This document shows, one piece after another, positions 32,290-45,900 of a stretch of DNA of 64,000 bases. The notes below the pieces were generated by a model that saw nothing but the letters and a program-made list of their open reading frames with translations, was not told where the DNA came from and ran no database searches. The stretch spans positions 434,001-498,000 of the forward strand of contig JACTVC010000012.1 in assembly GCA_018417955.1 (NCBI GenBank), given 5' to 3'. This DNA comes from Laccaria trichodermophora. Taxonomy: Eukaryota; Basidiomycota; Agaricomycetes; Agaricales; Hydnangiaceae. The position numbers were made by a program, and so were the translations under genes. How positions within the stretch are numbered: the first letter of the stretch is position 1; each line of letters opens with the position of its first letter.

Positions 32290-33100
32290 TTACTTAATCG
32301 ACTGTGTGCTCAATCGCAGACTTTGGGACGGCCGGTGGGTGGGAGCCTCAATCGACCATTAATCGTCAGGAGCCTCGTCGCAAATCATTAGCTGGTCGAC
32401 GCCTAGTAACAAACCTCCGAGTCCGAGTCACAACAAACGTGTACATAAATAGCGCCAAATAATTCTCCTAGCTCCTGACGTTCCTGATAAAAGGTGGTAA
32501 GTATGCCACTATTAATTTGTCAGAGAGTACTGAGAATCTTGAAAAAAAGAGTCAAACGAAGAAGAAAACCCGCAAAAGGGCGCTTTGTATCTTTCCTTGT
32601 CGGAAAGGGAGCCTTTGGAATCGTTTGCCAGTGGATGCCGCTGCTCCGGTCTTTTGCTTGAAAGCGAGGATGGAGAGGTTACTTTGGACGATGGCGATGT
32701 CATTGCCCTTCTCACTACGACTCTCCGGGCTCAAAAGAGAATCAGCCGATAGTATTCACATATAACGCCCCTGATGAAACAACAGCACCGGATATTCCTT
32801 CCTTCTCGAAAAGCATCAAGTACATCCACACGCATATGGGGTGAGTGAGACTTGATATTGAGAGCTATTATTAATGTTGTTTAGCGAGTGTGGATGCCGC
32901 GTGGCACTCAATGGTAATTGGAGAAATCTCTGGGCCAAACAGACGGAATTGAAAGGAATGAGCGATTCGATACTGGTTTTCATCGCTATGGCATTTCTCT
33001 TTTTGATTTCAGAGTATTTGTTTTTACTGATCTTTCCGCCATAGATTGTTATGCCGGAATAAATAGTTGTGGAAAGAAAGCTTGTATGTTCCCGTTGTAA
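32290..33100 (+). pseudogene. Inverted, deleted remnant of the YYRLY gene family (copy D)
   Basis: On the plus strand, opposite to copies A-C, one can read LSLSEREPLESFAS (end of module 1), then directly LLESEDGEVTLDDGDVIALL (middle of module 2), then a damaged ENQPIVFTYNAPDETTAP and PSFSKSIKY. After an intron-like gap comes VDAAWHSMVIGEI, the last exon. So the stretch between the two modules has been deleted and the frame is broken. The sequence from 33100 to about 33350 resembles the downstream flank of the other copies. Confidence 0.7.
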
Positions 33101-33619
33101 TCCTTTGGTTAGAAAGCAGGAGTAAGTTCTTACTACATGATACTTTTCTTGCAGTTGTTCCTTCAAGTGAGTTCATACATAACTTGTCTACGGATTAATT
33201 CGCTAGTTAATGTAGCCCCCAGGTTATGTGACTTTATCCTGACACTTGCAATTCGTGCTCTTTCAACTTTTGATGTAATTTCCTAATAAATTCCAGTCTT
33301 TCGAAATTAGCGTGAGTTAGGTCAAAATGTTCCACAGGTTGATCTCGGGGGGAATTAAATGGCGCCTGAGAGGTAAACGAATAACAAGGTGTCGGTCATC
33401 AATTAATGTAGCCCTAGGGAGGTTGTGGGGAGGAGAGGTTGGCTTCGGCGCTTAAATGATGCCAAGCGTTAGGCACGTTGCTTAAGTAATGAGCGTACCT
33501 TTTACGAACAGCCTCCAGGCCTGATCCTTGCCATCCTGAACAGCCTGAGCTAGGCCAACAAAAACCCGCAGGAGACTCTTCTCAACTTCTGCCAATACCC
33601 CCCAATCTCACTCCAAGTC
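33101..33619. other. Chitin synthase upstream region
   Basis: The left part is decayed flank of the YYRLY family; the right part should be the chitin synthase promoter. I see no clear TATA box and no gene. Confidence 0.4.
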
Positions 33620-36600
33620 ATGTCTCGTTACCCAGAGGTAAGAAACTCACCTCTCTACTCCATCCTCGCAGACCATTGTTAACAGTTTTTCAACAGGCTG
33701 ATGAAGCCCAGCAACGTCATTACAACGACGGATACCTGCCATACCCAGCCACTACCACCCCCAATCCCTACGACCACCAGCCAAACCCATATGACCGCCA
33801 GTCTCCCTACGGCGCAGCACCGCCCCTAACGGACCCGTTCAACCCGCCTCAGCAGAATCTATACTCGTCACCGCCCCCGCAGCAGTACCCTACGTATCCC
33901 CCCGTTGTCGAGCCTCCGCGATTCCAGACCCCCGGCCCACCTCCCCCAGTTATTAGTAGTACCCCGTCACCGTACCAGCGCTCGGGGTATGATCTGCATG
34001 ATGATCATGAGAGTGAGGATACGGGTGATATACCTTTGTTGAGGCGCGATCCATCTTCGCCGGGCGCTAGGCCTTATTCGAGGGTGGGTATGCCGGGGGG
34101 GTATGAGGATGCGCCTACGCCTGATGATCGCTCTGAGAGTAATATAAGGTATGGGAGGATACCGCAGCGTGTTCCGAGGCGGTATAAGACTATTAAGAAA
34201 GTTGAGTGAGTACCCCTCATGCACGTTTCTGTTAGCCTGTCGGACTGATTTTTGGCGTAGACTCTTCCATGGGAACTTCGTACTCGACAACGCGGTTCCC
34301 CCTAAGCTCTTAGACATGTGCGCGAACCGCAACGAGCGCGAATTCACACACATGCGTTATTCCGCTGCCACCTGCGACCCTAACAACTTTAAAGATTCCG
34401 GGTTCACGTTACGGCAGGTACACTACGACCCTCCCCGGCGCACGGAGCTGTTCATCGTGATGACGATGTACAATGAAGAGGAGGATCTGTTTTGTAGGAC
34501 TATGCATGGTGTTATCAAGAATATTGCACATTTGTGTAAGCGGGATAGGAGCAAGACGTGGGGGAAGGAGGGGTGGAAGAAGGTGGTGGTTTGTATTGTT
34601 AGTGATGGACGGGGGAAGATTAATAGTAGGACTTTGAGTGTTATTGCTGCTATGGGTGCGTATCAGGAGGGTATTGCAAAGGTGGGGATGCTCTGTTCAT
34701 TTCCACGCTCTTCCTCACTCATTTGATCGATAGAACAAAGTCGGGACAAAGACTGTTGAGGCTCATATTTACGAGTACACGACCCAAAGTAAGCCCCCTC
34801 TCTCCCTCTCCCACACATCACTAACACCCCCTCCCCTCCCCAGTCTCCGTAACACCCTCCATGAAAATCGAAGGCGCAGAACGCGGAACCGTCCCCGTCC
34901 AAATCATATTCTGCCTCAAAGAGAAAAACGCAAAGAAAATAAACTCCCATAGATGGTTCTTCAACGCCTTTGGTGCCATCCTCCAACCTAACGTCTGTGT
35001 TTTGCTGGACGTGGGGACGATGCCGGGCCCGACGTCGATATATCATTTATGGAAGGCGTTTGATATTAATTCGAATGTGGGAGGTGCGTGTGGGGAGATT
35101 GTGGCGCTTAAGGGGAAGTATGGGCAGAATTTGATTAATCCGCTTGGTTTGTCTCCCCCCCCCCTTTCTTCGCTCGTGGGTATGAGGGTGGCTGATGCGT
35201 TTTTGACATATAGTTGCGGCGCAGAATTTTGAGTATAAGATGTCGAATATCCTTGATAAACCTTTGTATGTCTCCTCCTTGAGTCTGTTTGGTTTTCTTC
35301 ATGCTGATGTGACGCAATGAAGGGAATCGGTGTTTGGGTATATCACGGTGCTTCCGGGTGCGTTTAGTGCGTACCGGTACATCGCTCTGCAGAATGACTC
35401 GGTGGGTGAGGGGCCGTTGCAGAAGTATTTCTTGGGTGAAACTATGGTATGCCTTTGGTTCTTTTGCTGAGTATTTGCTGATCTTTCAATCGAAGCATGG
35501 TGCTGGCGCCGATATTTTTACTGCGAATATGTATCTTGCCGAGGATCGGGTACGCTTTGTCTTTCTCTTCGTTTGTTACACGACTGATGGTTGTTTTTGA
35601 TAGATCCTGTGTTGGGAATTGGTATCCAAGCGAGGAGGATCATGGATCTTGCACTACGTCAAGTCTGCGTATGCCGTCACGGATGTTCCGGACCAAGTAC
35701 GTCCTTTCTTCCCCTCACTCATCAAATCTAACCTAATCTTTGCTTGTTTGATAGGTCCCAGAGTTGATCTCACAGCGCAGACGCTGGCTTAACGGTTCCT
35801 TCTTCGCGGCCGTACATAGTATCTTCCACTTCCACTACCTCTATCGGTCCTCGCACACGTTCATGCGCAAATTTTGGATCCACGTTGAGATGTTTTATCA
35901 GGTTTTCAATCTCATTTTTTCGTGGTTTGCTTTGGTATGTTCTCCCTCTTTCCCATCTTTCCCCCAAATAAGTGGCTGACCACACGACGCATGCGTAGGC
36001 CAACTATTACATCGCGTTCAACATCCTCTCGGACGCGATGGAAGACCCGACGTTTAACCTCAAGGGTATACATATATTCAATGTTGTGATCAACTATTGT
36101 TACCTTGGTCTTCTGCTCATGTGTTTCATTCTGTCGCTTGGGAATCGACCGCAAGGATCAAAGTGGGGTTATACGCTTGCTATGATTGGGTTTGCGTGTA
36201 TTACGGTTTATATGACGGTGCGTTCCTCTTTTTGCTTTCACGCAATCACTCATTGATGTTGTTGTTGTAGGTTGCCGCCTTTTTGTTGGCGTTCAAGGGC
36301 ATATCGAATCTAGCTGCTTCGGACCATGGCTTGAGTCTTTCGAGTGTGTTTACTAACCATATCTTCCGGAACATCGTTTTGTCGCTTTTGGCTACGCTGG
36401 GATTGTATATCATCGCTTCTCTTATCTTTGTGCGTTTTCTCTCGCTTTTTTGGTCAAAGTGCTTATTGATGTGTTTTCTAGTTCGAGCCATGGCATATGA
36501 TCACGTCCTTTATCCAATACACGCTCATGTCACCTTCGTACATTGCCGTCTTGAACGTCTACGCTGTTCGTCCCCCGTTCTCCCCCTCCTCTCTTTCTCC

Positions 36601-37352
36601 CACTGACCCTTGATACCGCAGTTCGCAAACGTACACGACGTCTCCTGGGGAACCAAAGGCGACAACAAAGCTACCCCCGATCTAGGCGCCGTCACCACTA
36701 CCAAGAACAAGAGTGAAGTCGAGGTGGAGGTGCCGACGAGCGAGAAGGATATTAATTCGTTGTATGAGGATGCTATACATGTTTTGCAGACGAAGCCGCC
36801 GAAGCAGGAGGCAAAGGTTGATCCGATGACGCAGCAGGAGGATTATTATAGGTCTTTTAGGACAAAGTGAGTTTTTGCGACTTGTAACTCTTGATGAGTG
36901 TTAATGTTTTGGGGAATTGTAGTGTAGGGAATACTTTGATCGCGGCTTTTGAGGATGCTGATGTTCTTTTTTCTGCGAATGATAGGTTTTGCTTGCTTGG
37001 ACGCTTTCGAATGTGAGTTTTGTTGTCGTCTCTCTCTCTCTCTCTAGTCCTGACAACCACGAATGTTAGGGTTTGCTCGCTGCTGCGATAACGTGGGTTC
37101 TCTTACTCGCGGTTGATTACGTACACTAACACGCCACGTCCCTCAACAGATCGACGAACGGAAATGCAGCTACGAGCGGTGCGAATAAGGCTGTAAATGG
37201 ATACATGGCGTTTTTGTTGTACTCTGTTGCTGGGCTTGCTTGTGAGTTCTTCCATTCATTCATGGGATCGGATGATGGCTGATGCGTGGACAGTTGTACG
37301 TTTTGTGGGGTCTACGACGTATATGATCGTTCGGCTGTTTGCTGGGGAGTAG
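33620..37352 (+). CDS. Chitin synthase (division 1, class I-III type)
   Basis: A plasma-membrane enzyme that polymerises UDP-GlcNAc into chitin. It starts with a tiny exon (MSRYPE, 33620-33637), then exon 2 from 33697, and has about 17 exons ending at the TAG at 37350-37352. The N-terminus (about 180 aa) is rich in Pro, Tyr and Gln. Next comes the chitin synthase N-terminal domain ([36 protein letters not shown]) and the catalytic domain. Motifs: [29 protein letters not shown] (Asp near 35008), LAEDRILCWELV (near 35540) and [13 protein letters not shown] (near 35773). About six or seven membrane segments follow (for example [19 protein letters not shown]). All signature residues are intact and splice junctions keep frame where I checked. 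The gene lies between the two inverted transposons. Confidence 0.93.
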
Positions 37353-38010
37353 TCTGGCGACTTCCCCACATATCCAGCCCCGCTGCCCTTTTCCTTGTGT
37401 CCCCCCCTTGGTTTGTGTTCATACCCACCCTCACCGGGTTCGTGTCCACCCTCACTCGGATTTGGTAGATGCGGATTGTGCTTTTGCATTGTATGAGGAT
37501 AAAGTTATATACCTCGGATCTAGGACTGTTCTCTTTTTTCACAGTTAGTTAGGTATGATACGTACGATCTGGACGTGTTGCTTTCTATGTTTATGATGAA
37601 TGAGTACGGTAGTGCCAAGGGAGTTTGAGCGTTTGGTTTGTTGAGTGCCACTGGACCAAATAGACTCTAATTTTCTTGAAAGTCAACTTCCACCCTGCCT
37701 CTGCCGTATAGCTTGCAAACGAAGCTCTGCTTGATCAATGCGTTATGTTCCAGACATAACGGTACGGCCGCCGCTTGAATGGAGTGCTCAACTCACCGCT
37801 GACTCGCAAATAGATAATTCAGGGTCCAGTGGTGCCCGCATGCCCACTTTTCACGTTGGTTCTGAAGCTCTCTGGTGACCCAAACCAAGCGAAACATCCC
37901 AGATCATAGAGTCTCGTGGTCACTACCCCACATGGAAGCAATATACTCCAGAAGAGCTATATCTTGAGCCCTGTGTCATGGTCGGGATGTAGCTCGTACC
38001 TCCCTCCGAA
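37353..38010. other. Intergenic region
   Basis: Tail of chitin synthase and promoter of the oxidase. No gene is supported. Confidence 0.4.
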
Positions 38011-40467
38011 ATGGTTCTGGGAATCGCATACTTTGTAGCGGCCTCGTGTTTTATTGGGCTCACTTTTTCTGGTGAGTCGATTTCAAGGCTGTTGATATTG
38101 GGTGGGAGGCTGACACTTGTTTTCCGAATAGAACCTTACAATACATTCGATGGCCCAGGTTTCCCGGCATGTAACGCTGTTTCTCAGGTATACCGACCCT
38201 CTACCGTTGATGAGATGGTCTCTATCGTGAAAGACGCGAGTCAACGGGGTGTACCCGTCCGTGCCAGTGGTGTGAATTTTTGCAAATCCTAATGCTCGTC
38301 GTACTCGTTTCAAATCTTTCTGTCATTCAGAATGGGCATATGTGGTGTGAGACGATTTCAGGATCTGTCGTCCTGCTTTCAATTTGAACGCATGCTACAG
38401 ATAACACGATGTGCTCTGATGATCCTCGTACGGTTATCATCAAGACAGGCGCTGTGAACAGGATTTCGGACCTGGTGTTGAATAATGGGCAGGGAAGCGT
38501 GGTTGTTGAAGCTGGTGTTACGTTTCCGCAGCTGTAAGTGGAACAATGCCTCTTCTTCCTTCTAGCCTTATGTTCTCTGTACTTAGGGCGGAGTGGCTGC
38601 ACGCTCGAGGGGCATCGCTTGGATATACACTTGGTGCGGTGTTCCGTCAATCTTCCGAAAGACGTCATCTCATGTGTCTCTTGCTTGCTCTAGTCAATTG
38701 GAACATTACTATTGGTGCGACTCCGTTCCCCGGTTCTCTGTGACAGGAAAGATGACTGACCTCATTTTCGATAGGCGGCGCAATGGCAATGGGTGCCCAT
38801 CGCTCCTCATTGAGAGAGGATTCTCAAGTATCTAGTGCTGCGTTGGCTTTCGACATCATCAATGGGAAAGGCAAGATTTGCTTGGCTGAAACTTCTATCG
38901 CAGGGCGGACTGAGAACTCCTCGTTACAGGTGATCTTGTGCATCTCGAAAAGGACCAATCGAACGATACGTGGCTTGCTGCCACCACGTCTCTCGGACTC
39001 TTGGGTGTTCTAGCACGGATTAAGATGGAAGTCGTAGCCGATTTCAAGGTCTTCGCGAACCAAGAGATTCTTAGTGAAGATGAGGTATTAAATGGCGATA
39101 TCTACTCGCAGATATCACCATATGTTACTGCCAATTACTGGGTAAGTCCTCCATATCTTCTGTTCAATGATCAGTTGAATGGGATTTTCGGTAGTGGTGG
39201 CCCGGTTAGTCGTATTATTGTGGGGGTGGCAAATCTCTAACATCTTTTCAAGGCGTCAAGAAGTTTCATCGTCGCACATACGGGGTTGTACCCATCACTA
39301 AACACGGGAATGCCTTCCAGGTGAATTTCGCCTCTTATTCAAGTTACGACTACAAAAACTAAATCACTTTAGTCCACGTTTTCACTCACTCAGCTAGAAG
39401 CCAGTGCCGCTCTAGGCCTCTTGAACGGAGGTCAAAATCTCAGCGCGGCTAATTTCATTGCGGAGGGCATCTTCTTTGGTTTATGGAGTATACCAAACTT
39501 CCATGGTACGACAGCTCAGCTCTCCTTTAGCTAGGCTGACTTTTGACTACGTAAGATAAAAAGACGAACCTACCCCTGCTGCTGTGGCCAGTTTATGGTT
39601 ACGCGTATGATGTTTTGATTGGGGGGTTGTATCCAAATACCAAAGCTGAATGGGATTACGGCTTACATGGGCTGACTCTGGAACTGGCGGTCCCTGTTAC
39701 CCAGGCCAACCGACTTCTCAAGCGCGTGAGGGAGTTGTTCGATGAAGCTGCGGCCCAGGGGAAACCAGTCACTTCAACATATCGAAGGTAGGTGTTGATC
39801 TTTGTCCCACGGAATCAACTGCGATAATCCTGACTGGACACGTAGCGGGATCAATATCAAAGTAAGCCAATTGTTCTAGTAAAGCGTGGCCTTACATGGA
39901 TCTTGACTCGCCAAGTTTGGAAAACCCTTCGACAGTTTACTAGGGCAGACAACGCAAAGGGTTGGGAATGCTACAGCTGATTGGTCGAAAGTAAGTTCTC
40001 TCTAGCAGGTTGACGTTGCTTGTCTAATGTTTATCAAGGGGGCCATGATGTTTGACTTCCCGACGTTCAGGCCTAATACGGGCGATCACCATCGGTACAA
40101 CGAGGAGTGGTATGTTATATTTCGCTCACCACGTTGATCTCACTTCATTCCTTCATTAGGTATGGCAAATTGGCACAGACATTGATTAATGAGGTCAGTT
40201 TGTATTTCACTGCCGTTATTTGATCCCTGTCCTGACGATATCTTCTAGTTTCCTACTCGGCCTCATTGGACAAAGTGCACAAGGGACGTTTTGAAGCAAT
40301 CTGTCAAAAATTTGAATCAGGAGGTTCGTCTCTTAGCTAATTTTATCTTCCACTAACCTTACATATATCCCCGATAGTCCCTTTCGAAGTTCGCTACGAT
40401 TCGCGAACATTTTGATCCTGAAAAGACGTTTAAGAGTGTTGTTGGGGAGATAATCGGGGTTGTGTAA
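38011..40467 (+). CDS. Secreted FAD-linked oxidoreductase, ALO-type
   Basis: It starts MVLGIAYFVAASCFIGLTF, a signal peptide. The N-terminal FAD-binding part has VYRPSTVDEMVSIVKDASQR, VPVRASGNGHMWYNTMCSDD (joined across two short introns), VVVEAGVTFPQL and ITIGGAMAMGAHRSS. The C-terminal part resembles the D-arabinono-1,4-lactone oxidase/gulonolactone oxidase family, ending RPHWTKC and then FATIREHFDPEKTFKSV. One intron (38871-38929) uses a GC donor (AAAG then GCAAGA), restoring NGKGDLVHLEKD. About 14 exons keep frame and no lesion was found. The substrate is unknown; a secreted sugar or sugar-lactone oxidase is the likely class. The stop lies 223 bp before transposon copy B. Confidence 0.8.
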
Positions 40468-40690
40468 GGAGTGATATTGCGAAGATGCAACGAAAGTTTG
40501 AAGGAGACATGTATATATCAAGTCCTTGAGGATGGCTGAAGGAGAGACAACTGTCGAGATCCTCAATATCTAGGTCGCATTTCTGTAGTTTTTGCTTCAT
40601 CACCGTTATCTGGACTTGGGAAAACGCCGGCCCGATGAGGACCACGTGTCCTCTTCAACTTCAACTTCGAACTTTTTCAAACAAGTTGCA

Positions 40691-40711
40691 CATCAGCAAA
40701 TCAGGGGAAAT
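40691..40711 (+). repeat. Terminal inverted repeat, transposon copy B, left
   Basis: CATCAGCAAATCAGGGGAAA..., preceded by the CA duplication. Confidence 0.85.
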
Positions 40712-41098
40712 ACGCTGAGCCATCGTAAGGTCTGAAATCGATCACAATTAACTACAATCATCACAATATACCACAACATTTCGACCCCCCTCACGACGTC
40801 TGATGAGGCCTCATCATCGCTGCGCTTTTAGACAATCTCTCACAATATAATGTCATATTGTAGTCACTTGTAATCCATTGTAAGAACTTCGAATGGTCAT
40901 GCTGGTAACCAAGAATTTGCTATCATTGTGAGAAACTAGAATGGTATCCAGCAATCGCAAGCTCTCGCCATCTCACTCTGCAAGCTATTCAAAATTACTT
41001 TTGAAATTGCACAAAATTGCACCTATTGAATAGGACCGACAATATAATATATTATTATAGAGAATACCGAAACAACATTTAGAAGTCTAGAATGTGTA

Positions 41099-42703
41099 CT
41101 AGCGACGTTCGTTTGCAGCACGTTGCTCTGCCAACCTTTTCATGGATGTTGAAACTCGTTGCCTAGCGGGAGTGGACGCGTTCGGAAATACACGCCTGAA
41201 TCAGAGTAAGCAACGTTGGACATAGTTGAGAAAACAAAACATACATGTTCCACCATTTAAGGAGCTCCTGGGCTTTCTTCTGTGCAACGGGTCCAGACGT
41301 ATCCTCGAAGTAGTCGATGACAAAGCAGTAGAAGGAGCGGTAATCAAACCCTTGGTGTACTTGAACCCACTGAGTGGCATCCGACAACGCGAAGAGGAGC
41401 TGACGACGTCGAAGATGAACATATCTTGAGAATATAAATTTGAGCCTTACCTGCACTGCAGCATATGCGATTGAACGAGGCGTCACCTGCTCGTTCATGT
41501 GCAACCCCATTGCGACATCTTTGCGACGCGATTTCTTGGATGACGTGGCCCGCTGACCTGGCGGTTGGTTTTCATCGCCACTCCCCTCTGCCACTACTGG
41601 ATCTGTTGTTGACGATGGGGAGGTGAAAATGAACTTGTAAGCCTGTAAAGATATAGCTATCAATAAGATACATGGAAATATAAGGAACTGGACTTACGTT
41701 GACTAGAAGTGTGCTCTTCAAGAAACCCTTTTCGACATCTTTTATATCGCCTCGCTCCTTGGCATAGAGACATCGAACGAAAAAACTGGAGGCGTAGTCG
41801 TATTCAGGATGGAAGGCGCGAACCTTTGCTCGAACCCTTTCAAAGATAAGCCTGTGAACTGTAAGACGGATTTGAACTCACTCTGGGTCATCCCAGTCGA
41901 AATCGATGGGGCACAGGAGACGGCCAGTGATGTCGTGTTGAAGGCCACGGGAAGTTCGCGTCCTAGGATCGAGAAGAGGGTTGGCTTGAGGAGACATGAC
42001 ATTGACCCAGTTTGCTACAGCCGCCTTCATCTTCATGATGTCGTCACTACGGGCATCGTTTGCACCATTCTGCAGCTATATCACGGCAATGATGTAAACT
42101 CTGGAAGTAAAAAAAGGGAGAGAACTGACCGCTGTGTAGAACTCCTGGAGCTCGTCCGGTTCACCGTCGTCGAGCTTCTTCTGGATATTGGGAATGAGAC
42201 GCACGAGCTGCTTGAACCCGATGTAACTACGTTCTCGACTAGGACGTGACGATTGTTTAAGTAGTCACACAAAGAGATGACAATGTCACAAACCTTCGTT
42301 TCACCTCCACGACGGCATCATCGTCAAGTCCATCTAGCTCGGTATCGTCTTCGACTTCATCTTCTATACTCAGCTGATGACGATCGGACAGAGCGATTAA
42401 TTCAGCTAGGTCGTCATAGAGTGTCACTAGCCTTCGTATTCCTCGCCCAAGCTGTGTGATGGAAGATTGCCTGAGCCGGAATATGAGTCTGTGTAAGTTA
42501 TTACAATGTGGTCGTTGGTGGAAAGCTCACTTTTTTTTTTTCTTGTTAGGAGTCTCGTTGTTGACCTGCTCTTGAAGTGCGGTGTAGAGCCGCTTATACT
42601 TGGCCAATTTATCCACGAGACTGCTGTCATCCGTTCTAGGGCTGGAGCGTGTGTCGGAAGAGTCGCGCTGTGGTGTTGATACAGGGGAGGATGATTGAGG
42701 CAT
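41099..42703 (-). CDS. DUF6698-family protein carried by transposon copy B
   Basis: This is the inverse-orientation twin of the gene at 30229-31833, starting at the ATG at 42703 and ending at the TAG at 41099-41101. I saw no base difference within the gene. It lies divergent to the intact transposase with about 280 bp between the two start codons, so the two genes probably share a promoter region. Two unchanged copies in one window suggest selection or, more simply, that the copies are young. Confidence 0.75.
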
Positions 42704-42982
42704 AGGAAAGGATGTGAAAATGGTCGCCAAGTGGTGTCGAAGGTACGCCCGTAGTTTATATATGTTTTTCCTCATTTTCAAATGATATTGGCAAGCAGGT
42801 GCCTGGCATTCAGTAGCGTAGTCATGGGTGGTCATGTGTGTCTCGTGTTTCAGCCTGAGCTGTGAGCGGCGATCGCTTGGCCCATCATCTTCGCAATCCA
42901 CGACCACGGCGCTGGAGATTCTCTCATGGTGTGCTGGAGCGCCTGGCGCACGCCTCTCATCCTATTCTCTATTATAATCCTC

Positions 42983-45900
42983 ATGTCATATCATTGTGGC
43001 AGTCATTGCCCTCGTAATTTCAGTACAAACGCTCCGACAGCGTTGACCTTACATCGAAAAACATGCCTTGGGCATCAACAAAAACAACAAACTGCCGCCC
43101 AGCTTCGTCAAAGAATTGCTAGCACAAAAAAAGAAAAGAGGAAATCCAAGCTGAAGGAGAGGAAGATACGGGCACACTCGGTTGGTCTAAGACATCTATG
43201 AGTATTTTACTAGACTAACGCAATCGGCACATCAAGACTGAGGCGGGAACAAGTGGGACCGGCCCTGAGGACGACATGACTACGATGGACGTAGACGAAT
43301 CATCGTTCCCTCCATTCCTGGACCACTTGGACGTTGGGGAAGACTTGCCGCCTACCGTTTCCTCGCCACCACCCCCTCCACGATTAACGGCCACGGGCCG
43401 GCCACATCGTAATGCACCACTTCCCAGGAGATATCAGGATTTCCCTCCTCAACCACCAGCACCCGCGCCGCAGCCAGAACCAGAACCTCAAGCGCCTCTA
43501 CTCCAGCGGGTGGTCCTTATCGTTCACAATCGCCTGAAAACCGCATGTAACTCATTTGGAATATGGAGAGAATACCTCTACCGGCCCTCATATGACCCCG
43601 ATCTGTTTGTTTCCTCGAAGGATCTTTATATCCATCCTGATTCCACCGATTCCGACTCAGATACTCCCTCCCCAGCTGATGCGGGCTTTGCTGGAGGAAA
43701 TCTGATAGAGATGGCTAATAATATGACGGTATCTCTTCTCATGGGGTGGCAAAATAGTGGCAGTCATGTAAAGTCAGCTGGGGAGTTGGACAGTCTTGTT
43801 CACGATGTCCTCTTGCATCCCGATTTCAAAGTTGAGGAATTAAAGGGGTTTAGTGCTCGGAAGATGAACTGTCAGTTTGACAAACAGGACCAGCAATCGC
43901 CTTTTCTTGACACTTTTCAAGAAACCAGTGTCGAGATCGACGTGCCTTCTGGGGACAGGAATGTTCCTCCGCAAAAGTTCACTATCCCTGGCCTATATTA
44001 CCGAAAATTCACCTCTGTTATCCGCGCCGCTTTTGACCACCCCCTCGCTTCGAAATTTCATTTCTCACCATACAAATTGTTTCACACATCACCAATCACT
44101 GGGAAGGAGGAGCGTATCTTTTCCGAGGTTTACGACTCGGATGCTTTTATTGAAGAACATGCCAGAATTCAGCGAGCACCACTCCCACCCGACAACCCCA
44201 ATTGCAAGCTCGAGAAAGTCATAGCAGCTTGTATGGTATGGTCTGATGGAACCCACTTGGCCAATTTTGGGACGGCGAAGCTATGGCCTATCTATATTCT
44301 ATTTGGTAATCTCTCAAAGTATATCCGCGCGCAGCCGACTTCAGGCGCTTGTTTTCATTTGGCTTATATACCGTCTCTCCCCGATTGGATTCAAGATTCT
44401 CTGAAAACCTTCCATGGTAAATGGGGCACACAAAAAAAAGAAATCCTCACGCATTGTCGACGTGAGCTTATGCATGCTGTCTGGAGGTTCCTCCTCGATG
44501 ATGACTTTATCCATGCTTATAAGTATGGCATGGTCATCAAATGCGCTGATGGCATTGAGCGCCGTGTCTATCCTCGTTTATTTACATACTCAGCAGATTA
44601 TCCAGAAAAGTGAGTGTTCTGACATTCTTGTACCCTTCCCTCTAATTAATATCCAATAATAGAGTCTTGCTGGCAACGATCCGTGACAAGGGGCTCTGTC
44701 CCTGTCCACGCTGCCTTACACCAAAGTCGCAGATGGACCTTATGGGTCTCGTACGTGACATGACGGCCCGAGTTACCAAAGCGCGCAAATTCCTTGCTAG
44801 GTTGGTCAACTCCGCGCGGGAGTTGATTTATAAGAAGGCTGTCCCCATCGGGGGAGCGGCTGTCGAAGGCCTGTTGAAATCAACCTCTTCGGTTCCGACT
44901 GTGGTGAGATTCCAAAGTTATTTATGCTTTGTAATCCTTTTCAATGGCGTTTCGACTCAGAATGCATTTGTCGACCGACTGGGGGATGATTTTGATCTAC
45001 CCCAAATGCTCGTCGTAGATTTACTCCATGAAGTTGAGCTCGGGATTTGGAAAGCTCTTTTTTCACACATGATTCGTGTTCTCTACGCTGCTGCCCCAAA
45101 CGGAAGCTTGGTGGCAGAATTAGATGCCAGGTCGGTTTAGACTCAGTCTTGGTGGTCCAGTATATCCGAAATTGACGGACCTTGTGACAGATTTCGCCAA
45201 ATTCCAACATTTGGCACTGATACGATCCGTCGCTTTGCAACAAACACATCAGAAATGAAGAAGCTGGCCGCGCGAGACTTTGAAGACATCCTACAAGTAG
45301 GTTTTTATGGTTTGATTAGATTACATGCAATTTAATTCTGTCATGTCAGTGTGCCATCCCAGCTTTCGAGGGGCTCTTGGATGAACCGTATAATACTCGC
45401 TTTATGAAGCTACTCTATCGAACTGCTGAGTGGCATGGTCTTGCGAAATTACGGATGCATACGGACTCAACCCTCAACCACCTTGAAAATCTGACAAAGG
45501 AATTGGGCATTCTTATGCGGGACTTCCGAAAGTCTACCGCCACGGATTTCGTGACTGTTGAGTTGCCGCGTGAAGCAGCAGCCCGCGGTCGGCGTGCAAA
45601 GACCACGGCTTCAGATGCTCATCAGTCCGTCCCCATAGCTGTGCAGGCGAGCGCAGATACCCCGCCTGAAACTGGCCAACCCTCCGTGCCTTCTTCCGCT
45701 CGCGCCACTCGTAAACCAAAACTCCTCAATTTATTCATTTATAAGTGGCATGCACTTGGAGACTACGTTAAGACTATTCGGCTTTTCGGTGGTACCGATT
45801 CTTACTCAACTCAGCTGGTATGTTTCTTGCTTACTACATCATATTCTCTATTGATTCCGCCGTCCTCTAGGGAGAGCTTGCTCACCGCCTAGTCAAGCAG

